A stretch of 10,773 bases of DNA from Eggerthellaceae bacterium (GTDB lineage: Bacteria; Actinomycetota; Coriobacteriia; Coriobacteriales; Eggerthellaceae), in assembly GCA_017559045.1 (NCBI GenBank), contig JAFYTB010000238.1, positions 1 through 10,773 on the forward strand, in the 5' to 3' direction. The notes beneath the pieces were generated by a model. That model did not search any database. It was not told where the DNA came from and saw nothing but the letters and a program-made list of their open reading frames with translations. The translations under genes and the position numbers were made by a program. Position 1 is the first letter of the stretch. Each line of letters starts with the position of its first letter. Shown here piece by piece: positions 6,113 through 10,773 of the stretch.

Positions 6113-6364
6113 CTAAGAAAGCGTAACGTCCCTCACGCCATCATCAAGCGTGCCAGAGAGCTCGCCCATAAGCACCTCGACTTTCTGCTCAGCCTCATTA
6201 AGGCGCTTTTGCAGAGAGGCGATCAACGCAATGCCACGCTCATAGCTTTCAAGGCTTTGCTCGAGCTCGAGCGTGTTTCCCTCCAGAAGGCCGACAATGC
6301 CCTCAAGCTCGCTCATCGCCTCACGGAACGTAAGGCCTTCTACAGGTCGAAGTTCTTCATTCAT
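6113..6364 (-). CDS. xseB: Exodeoxyribonuclease VII small subunit
   Basis: An 83-residue helical protein, the usual size of XseB. The core LTFREAMSELEGIVGLLEGN (residues 11-30), then LELEQSLESYERGIALIASLQKRLNEAEQKVEVL, matches the two-helix family pattern. XseB subunits assemble on the XseA C-terminal coiled-coil to form exonuclease VII, which degrades single-stranded DNA from both ends and works in mismatch repair and damage processing in the cytoplasm. The ATG at 6364 is chosen over an upstream in-frame ATG (6433, inside xseA) because GGAGG lies six bases before it and family homology starts just after. It begins 19 bp after the xseA stop, so the two are translated from one message. An imperfect hairpin without a U-tract (6080-6107) lies between it and the HIT gene. 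Confidence 0.93.
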   Translation of the reverse strand: MNEELRPVEGLTFREAMSELEGIVGLLEGNTLELEQSLESYERGIALIASLQKRLNEAEQKVEVLMGELSGTLDDGVRDVTLS

Positions 6365-6383
6365 GACATTCCTCCAAAGATAG

Positions 6384-7751
6384 CTATCTCTCGCTAGACG
6401 AAACAAATTTGACCTGGCAATCAGCCGCACCATCGGAAAGCTGAACCCTTACCATTGAATCAACTTGAAGCTGATCAACGCTCCTCGCCAGCTCACCGCT
6501 CTCAGTGCGAACTATCGAATATCCGCGGGATAAGACGGCAAGAGGAGAAAGATCGTGCAGGCGCGAGGCAGCATGCGCGAGATCCCCCCTGTACGCATCC
6601 GTCAAATGCTCGCTTTGATAGGCAAAACGACCGGAAAGAGCGCCAACGCGCTCTCGTGGAGCATCAAGTTCATTGCGAAGCGATGCGGAAAGCTTGCTAG
6701 CACACGAGGTCAGCTTACGCTTGTCAGCCTGAAGAGAATCGGGAATAGAACGCCCTAAACGCATGCTGAGGTCATCGAGCTTCATAGCCTCATCGAAGAA
6801 GAGGCGAGCCGGCTCTCCAAACGCACTTCTCTGCAACTGTCGCTCAACGTCACGCTTGCCGACGTCGATAAGATTCCTCACCCTTAATTCCGCAGACTGA
6901 GCAACGCCTCGCAACGACGCGGATATCTGCTCGCTCTGCGGAACCACCGCTTCAGCAGCAGCCGTAGGAGTGGAAGCCCTGAAATCGCTGACCATGTCGG
7001 CAATAGTGGTATCAGGCTCATGGCCAATACCCGTGACGATAGGAACGGGACAAGCCGCAACCATGCGAGCAAGCCCCTCGTCGTTAAAGGGCATCAGATC
7101 CTCGAACGAGCCGCCTCCGCGCACGAGCAGGACAACGTCCACACCAGCCGCGACAACGCAACGCAAACCCTCGCACAAGTAGGAAGGCGCCGATACGCCC
7201 TCGACCGGAACTCCAGCCAGACGCACTTCAGCAAGCGGAAAACGACGACGAAGCGTTCGCAGGACGTCATGAACAGCAGCTCCACGCGGACTGGTGACAA
7301 CACCAATACGCTCAGGATACAGAGGGAGCGGCCTCTTTCTTTCCTGAGCCATGAGTCCTTCTGCTTGAAGCCTACGTGCAAGCTCTGCAACCCGCATACG
7401 CAGATTGCCTTCGCCAGCCAAAGAGATTGAAAAGGCGTCAAAGTTCATGCGGCCCTTGGCGGCATACAGAGTAAAACGCCCCGTCAGCTCAACAAGCATG
7501 CCAACGCGCAGCTGAACACCGGAAGACTGATATCGATTGTTCCAGATCATGCAAGGCAAAGAAGCCGACTGATCCTTCACCGTGAAATACACGGCTTTGT
7601 AGCCGGGCTTGTTCGACACCTCGGAAACTTCGCCAAGCATGCGAACGGTAACGCCCTCAAGGGCGCCCTTCGCAAGCGCCATGGCGCCGGAAACGGAAAG
7701 CGCGGACGACTGTGCGTCCGCGCCCGTACGAATGTAATCGCTGGATGTCAT
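6384..7751 (-). CDS. xseA: Exodeoxyribonuclease VII large subunit
   Basis: A 455-residue catalytic subunit of exonuclease VII. The N-terminal OB fold (about residues 17-115) binds single-stranded DNA and includes GEVSEVSNKPGYKAVYFTVKD (40-60). The nuclease domain carries IGVVTSPRGAAVHD (149-162), RGGGSFEDLMPFNDE (211-225) and GIGHEPDTTIADMVSDFRAS (241-260) followed by TPTAAAE, the family's conserved blocks. The remaining roughly 180 residues are helical and Arg/Leu-rich, fitting the long coiled-coil that docks XseB, then a small C-terminal domain with SRGYSIVR. Length and motif order are normal. The ATG at 7751 lies 9 bp after the protease stop. Its ribosome-binding site is poor (GAAGAG, about 12 bases away, overlapping the protease's last codons), so translation may depend on coupling to the upstream gene. 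It is followed by xseB. Confidence 0.94.
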   Translation of the reverse strand: MTSSDYIRTGADAQSSALSVSGAMALAKGALEGVTVRMLGEVSEVSNKPGYKAVYFTVKDQSASLPCMIWNNRYQSSGVQLRVGMLVELTGRFTLYAAKGRMNFDAFSISLAGEGNLRMRVAELARRLQAEGLMAQERKRPLPLYPERIGVVTSPRGAAVHDVLRTLRRRFPLAEVRLAGVPVEGVSAPSYLCEGLRCVVAAGVDVVLLVRGGGSFEDLMPFNDEGLARMVAACPVPIVTGIGHEPDTTIADMVSDFRASTPTAAAEAVVPQSEQISASLRGVAQSAELRVRNLIDVGKRDVERQLQRSAFGEPARLFFDEAMKLDDLSMRLGRSIPDSLQADKRKLTSCASKLSASLRNELDAPRERVGALSGRFAYQSEHLTDAYRGDLAHAASRLHDLSPLAVLSRGYSIVRTESGELARSVDQLQVDSMVRVQLSDGAADCQVKFVSSSER

Positions 7752-7760
7752 AAAAGCTAA

Positions 7761-8417
7761 TTACTCTTCGCGCATGCCGAGAAGCCAAACAAGCTGCAGG
7801 ATGGAAGTAAGTGCAGCCGCGACATAGGTGAAAGCACACGCACGAAGCACCTTCCAAGATCCGCTGCGCTCAGCCTGAGAGAGACCGATCTGGCCCATAT
7901 AGGCCATTGCGCGATTGGAAGCGTTGAACTCAACGGGCAGGGTGACAAGCTGGAAAACCACAACCGCTGCGTACATGACGATAGCAAGCGTGGTAAGACC
8001 TGCGATATTGAGGAAGATGCCAGCAAGAAGCAGGAACATCCATGCATTAGAAGCAAGGTTTACCGCAGGAACAAGAGAGCCACGGATCTTCATGGGAGCA
8101 TAACCCTGGGCAAACTGACAAGCATGGCCCACCTCGTGGCATGCCGTAGCCGTTGCGGTAATAGTGCGGCCATCGTAGGCCTCAGGCGAAAGCGTCACCG
8201 AGTTGGTACGAGGATCGAAGAAATCCTGGCCATGGCCACCGCGATGCACGGCAACGTTATGAATGCCGTAATAGGAAAGCATCTGGCGAGCGCACTCGGC
8301 ACCGGTCAGGCCGGTCGAATTGGAGACGCGGGAATACTTCTTAAGTGCATGATTGACCCACCACGAGGCGAACATGCCAATCGCAAGGGTCAGAATGATA
8401 AAGGAAAAGTACGACAT
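7761..8417 (-). CDS. YugP-type membrane zinc metallopeptidase
   Basis: A 218-residue membrane protease of the YugP / Zn_peptidase_2 type. An N-terminal span (about residues 3-20) precedes a soluble part with GLTGAECARQML (36-47) and DPRTNSVTLSPEAYDGRT (68-85). The zinc site ATACHEVGHACQ (90-101, HExxH at 94-98) follows, then hydrophobic segments at about 124-160 and 196-214. LPVEFNASNRA (160-170) is the family's second motif, and its glutamate (E163) is the likely third zinc ligand. The ATG at 8417 fits because the first membrane span begins at once; upstream in-frame codons (to 8519) read into the promoter and are not family-like. The ribosome-binding site is weak (GAGAGAGTGA, about 9 bases away). 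It seems to head the xseA-xseB-HIT transcript. The physiological substrate is not known to me for this family. Confidence 0.88.
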   Translation of the reverse strand: MSYFSFIILTLAIGMFASWWVNHALKKYSRVSNSTGLTGAECARQMLSYYGIHNVAVHRGGHGQDFFDPRTNSVTLSPEAYDGRTITATATACHEVGHACQFAQGYAPMKIRGSLVPAVNLASNAWMFLLLAGIFLNIAGLTTLAIVMYAAVVVFQLVTLPVEFNASNRAMAYMGQIGLSQAERSGSWKVLRACAFTYVAAALTSILQLVWLLGMREE

Positions 8418-8459
8418 GCTGAAATCACTCTCTCTTAGGCGTAACAATGTATCGATTGC

Positions 8460-8468
8460 ATTATACCA
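8460..8468 (-). promoter_or_regulatory. Extended -10 promoter for protease-xseAB-HIT operon
   Basis: On the minus strand, TGGTATAAT is a consensus TATAAT (complement of 8460-8465) with an upstream TGn extension, which compensates for the lack of a recognisable -35 at 16-18 bp. The predicted transcript would start near 8453, giving a leader of about 36 nt before the protease ATG. The nine-base sequence GGCGTAACA occurs on both sides (8438-8446 and 8497-8505), and AGGCGT/ACGCCT (8437-8442 with 8477-8482) forms a short inverted pair around the -10, possible operator elements. Confidence 0.6.
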
Positions 8469-8610
8469 ACATACGTACGCCTTAAGACCATGGAAGGGCG
8501 TAACACATCGTATGCGCAATTACTACATCCTAAGCAAAGGACTAGAAATCACGCCGACGCTACGAGCGAGGAAGTGCAGGGCAGACCAGATGCTGCCCCG
8601 CATCGCTCAG

Positions 8611-8640
8611 CAATAAAACAAGAGCTAGCCTCGCAAGGCT
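8611..8640 (-). terminator. Probable weak terminator after rnd
   Basis: On the minus strand AGCCT-TGCG-AGGCT (complement of 8627-8640) is followed, after AGCTC, by TTGTTTTATT. The stem is only five pairs and the T-rich stretch starts late, so termination may be inefficient. A second hairpin, GGGCAG (8579-8584) with CTGCCC (8593-8598) around an 8-nt loop, lies further downstream without a U-tract. Nothing else recognisable lies between 8500 and 8610; no tRNA-like fold was found. Confidence 0.4.
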
Positions 8641-8657
8641 CCACGACAAGCCAAACG

Positions 8658-9806
8658 CTACACGTCGCGACGCTCAACGACAAGGCCGCTGCTTCCGAGG
8701 CTAAGAGCAATACGACCCGCGATCAGGTCAAGCAGCTCCTCGCCCACCAATGCGCGGCGCCAACCCTTCAGAACGTCGATACCCTCAGTGTAGCCACGAG
8801 CAACCATGGCGAGATCGCTATGACTTGCAAGAGTCTGCGTAGCGATATCATTCTCATGAGCACGAAGGCGAACGAGGGCATTCATAAGGTCGATCTCAGC
8901 ATCGACGTTAGGCTCATTCTTAGCGGCCCTATCGATTTCCGGAAGCTCGGACTCGGGAAGAGACATACCCTTCGCCATAAGGCCAACAATGGTGCGCGCA
9001 TCCCTCGTGGTTACACGCTCCCTCAGGCCACGAACCATGAAGAGGTCGTCGATGGAACGAGGCTCTCGACGGCATGCCTCGACGATCTGCTCATCGGTGA
9101 GAATCCACTTACGCGGCACATCACGCTTCTGGGCTTCCATCTCTCGCCATGCAGCCACCTCGCGGGCAGCGGACATCTGACGACGAGAAAGCTGATTCAC
9201 ACGCTTGAGCCTGCGATAACGCGTACGAGGGTCTTCCTCATAGCGGCCAGGATTAGACAACTCCTCGAAATCATTCTTAAGCCAGGTAAGCCTTCCCTTT
9301 TCCTCAAGGCGCTTGACCATCGCACGATAAATTCGAGGCAAGTAGACAACATCATCGGCAGCATAATCAAGCTGAGAGTCCTGCAGCGGACGAAGAGACC
9401 AGTCGGTAAAGGAGTCGCTCTTCTTCAGCGCAACGCCACAAACGGAATTAACGAGGGCGCCGTAGCCGATCTGCTGAACATGGCCAAGCAGAGTAGCTGC
9501 AATCTGGGTGTCAAAAACGGGAGAAGGCAGCACGCCAATCTCCCTATAGAGGATCTCGAGATCCTGGCTACCCGCATGGAAGAGTTTGACGATGCCCTCA
9601 TCCTCGAGCAGAGTCGCGAGAACGCTGAGATCATCTACCTCGAACGGATCGACAATAACCACCTCATCATCGGTGGCCATCTGAAGAAGGCAGAGTTTGG
9701 CGTAGTAGGTCTTCTCGCGAAGAAATTCGGTATCGATGGCAAGAATGGAAGAAGACCGCGCACGGTCCACAAACGCTTCCAGCGCTTCCTGATCTGCTAT
9801 GTACAC
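8658..9806 (-). CDS. rnd: Ribonuclease D (DEDDy 3'-5' exoribonuclease with HRDC domain)
   Basis: A 382-residue RNase D, which trims 3' ends of structured RNAs such as tRNA precursors. The DEDDy exonuclease domain (about residues 1-170) shows ILAIDTEFLREKTYYAKLCL (21-40, D25/E27), FHAGSQDLEIL (76-86, D82), FDTQIAATLLG (98-108) and YAADDVVYL (148-156, catalytic Y148-xxx-D152). After a basic stretch (RTRYRRLKR), RRQMSAAREVAAWREMEAQ and RKWILTDEQIVEACRREPRS lie in an HRDC nucleic-acid-binding domain (about 205-290). A C-terminal helical region completes the usual length. Translation starts at GTG 9806, eight bases after AAAGGA (complement of 9815-9820). It is divergent from the lipid kinase gene across 70 bp and separated from the downstream protease gene by 240 bp containing a separate promoter, so it is probably monocistronic. 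Confidence 0.92.
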   Translation of the reverse strand: MYIADQEALEAFVDRARSSSILAIDTEFLREKTYYAKLCLLQMATDDEVVIVDPFEVDDLSVLATLLEDEGIVKLFHAGSQDLEILYREIGVLPSPVFDTQIAATLLGHVQQIGYGALVNSVCGVALKKSDSFTDWSLRPLQDSQLDYAADDVVYLPRIYRAMVKRLEEKGRLTWLKNDFEELSNPGRYEEDPRTRYRRLKRVNQLSRRQMSAAREVAAWREMEAQKRDVPRKWILTDEQIVEACRREPRSIDDLFMVRGLRERVTTRDARTIVGLMAKGMSLPESELPEIDRAAKNEPNVDAEIDLMNALVRLRAHENDIATQTLASHSDLAMVARGYTEGIDVLKGWRRALVGEELLDLIAGRIALSLGSSGLVVERRDV

Positions 9807-9817
9807 GTATACGTTCC

Positions 9818-9846
9818 TTTACGTTTGCAAACGATGGATTTGTAGT
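9818..9846 (+). promoter_or_regulatory. Candidate lipid-kinase promoter containing a 12-bp palindrome
   Basis: The spacer between divergent rnd and the kinase gene contains the perfect palindrome CGTTTGCAAACG (9822-9833). It overlaps a possible plus-strand promoter, TTTACG (9818-9823), 17 bp, TGTAGT (9841-9846), which matches consensus at four of six bases in each box. A smaller palindrome ATCATGAT (9850-9857) follows. A dimeric repressor bound at 9822-9833 would block this promoter and could also affect rnd, whose start is 16 bp away. The palindrome is certain; its role as an operator is inference. Confidence 0.4.
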
Positions 9847-9876
9847 ACCATCATGATAACAATGGAAGGGGTCGCT

Positions 9877-10773
9877 GTGAAACTTCTTGTTATAAACAAC
9901 CTGGTATCTGGCTATCGCGAAGGCGCAATCTACGATTTCATTCGCATGCTCATCGCCGACGGCGACGAGGTCGTCATACGCTCCACCGATGGCACCTCCG
10001 ATATCCCTGGTTTTCTCACCGACGCCCACGAGTACGATCTCGTTGTAGCCAGCGGTGGCGACGGCACCATTGCTACGGTCGCCTACGAGCTTGCCAACAC
10101 GAAGATCCCCATTCTGGCCTTCCCCGCCGGAACAGCCAATCTGCTGCACATGAATCTTCTTCTTCCGAACGAAACTCATGCACTTGCCAAGTTGGCTCGC
10201 GAAGGAAACGCCCTCGACTTCGATCTCGGCGAGATTCTGCTTGAGAACGGCGACCGTCTTGGCTTCTCGATTATGGCCGGCGCAGGTTACGACGCTGACA
10301 TCATGAAGAATGCAGCTCCCCATAAGCGCCTTCTGGGTCCGATGGCCTACTTCTCCGCCGCCATCGCCAACCCCACCCCGAAGTTCTCTCGATTCACCCT
10401 TGAAATCGATGGCGAAACGTTCGAGAGCGAAGGTGTTGGCGTCCTGATCATCAATTTCTCCAAGATCCAGTTCGACATCTCCGTCATTCACGAGAACCTT
10501 CCGCGAGACGGTATGCTCGAGGTCGTCGTCCTCAAGGCCAGAGACGCGCTCGGCCTGGTTCCTGCCCTATTCGCCGGCATCCTCGATCGTGGCGGAGAGT
10601 TCCCGAACCGAACCGAGGCCCTCGAAATACACCGAGGCAAGCAGATTCGCATCGACGCCGATCCCCCGCTTCACATCCAGTACGACGGCGAGGCGTCGGA
10701 GTTCACAACACCCTTCAGCGTCGGCGTGGTTGACCGATCCGCTAGATTCCTCGTCAGCGAAGAATGCCTGAAA
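9877..10773 (+). CDS. Diacylglycerol kinase / YegS-like lipid kinase, 3' end outside window
   Basis: An open frame of 299 codons running off the right edge. It belongs to the DAGK catalytic family (DagK/YegS/BmrU, related to sphingosine kinases): DLVVASGGDGTIATVAYEL (54-72) has the ATP-binding GGDGT, and FPAGTANLLHMNL (82-94) is the following conserved glycine loop. MAGAGYDADIMK lies at the start of the second, beta-rich domain, and LHIQYDGE near the end is the usual C-terminal DGE motif, so only a few residues should be missing. The enzyme phosphorylates a lipid hydroxyl, for example recycling diacylglycerol to phosphatidic acid at the membrane; the exact substrate is not readable. GTG 9877 is preferred because GGAAGGGG lies five bases upstream. 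In-frame ATGs at 9853 and 9862 lack a ribosome-binding site, although the promoter guess would start a transcript near 9853. Confidence 0.88.
   Translation, partial: MKLLVINNLVSGYREGAIYDFIRMLIADGDEVVIRSTDGTSDIPGFLTDAHEYDLVVASGGDGTIATVAYELANTKIPILAFPAGTANLLHMNLLLPNETHALAKLAREGNALDFDLGEILLENGDRLGFSIMAGAGYDADIMKNAAPHKRLLGPMAYFSAAIANPTPKFSRFTLEIDGETFESEGVGVLIINFSKIQFDISVIHENLPRDGMLEVVVLKARDALGLVPALFAGILDRGGEFPNRTEALEIHRGKQIRIDADPPLHIQYDGEASEFTTPFSVGVVDRSARFLVSEECLK

Noticed and set aside
8418..8657. Possible tRNA or small structured RNA between rnd and the protease gene
   Set aside because: Only short isolated hairpins are present, with no cloverleaf, no T-loop GTTCRA-like motif and no riboswitch signature that I can recognise.
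8490..9845. Plus-strand open frame of about 451 codons opposite rnd
   Set aside because: It is the aligned antisense of RNase D, whose catalytic motifs are all in the minus-strand frame.
9667..10491. Minus-strand open frame opposite the lipid kinase
   Set aside because: It is antisense to a gene with clear GGDGT and glycine-loop motifs; no independent evidence supports it.

Overview
The window is ordinary chromosomal DNA from a bacterium with a moderately GC-rich genome. The gene families, codon use (TTA, CTA and TCA are rare), and the actinobacterial look of the DinB tail, RNase D and YugP-like protease suggest Actinomycetota, most likely class Coriobacteriia (Collinsella/Olsenella/Atopobium relatives). 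That placement is inferred from family resemblance only. No rRNA, tRNA, CRISPR array, transposase or phage gene is visible.

Layout, left to right. (1) The 3' end of a plus-strand DNA polymerase IV gene (dinB, 1-396) is followed 13 bp later by a 46-residue membrane micro-protein and a terminator hairpin. (2) A minus-strand pair, glf (UDP-galactopyranose mutase) then a family 2 glycosyltransferase, looks like a small operon for a galactofuranose-containing surface glycan. (3) pta (+) and ackA (-) encode the two steps of the phosphotransacetylase-acetate kinase route. Here they lie tail to tail rather than in one operon. The gap between them holds a terminator and a striking 111-bp near-perfect inverted repeat (4190-4300). 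(4) A minus-strand cluster runs YugP-like zinc metallopeptidase, xseA, xseB, HIT-family hydrolase. The HIT gene is interrupted by an in-frame TAA at codon 23. (5) rnd (RNase D, -) and a diacylglycerol/lipid kinase gene (+, running off the right edge) are divergent. Their 70-bp spacer carries a perfect 12-bp palindrome.

The genes are mainly housekeeping: overflow metabolism and ATP generation from acetyl-CoA (pta, ackA), DNA repair (dinB, xseAB), RNA processing (rnd), envelope glycan (glf and glycosyltransferase) and lipid phosphorylation. I do not see a clearly new multi-gene system. The points most worth a second look are the giant hairpin between pta and ackA, the single-codon disruption of the HIT gene, the small membrane protein behind dinB, and the palindromic or repeated elements in the rnd/lipid kinase and protease promoters.
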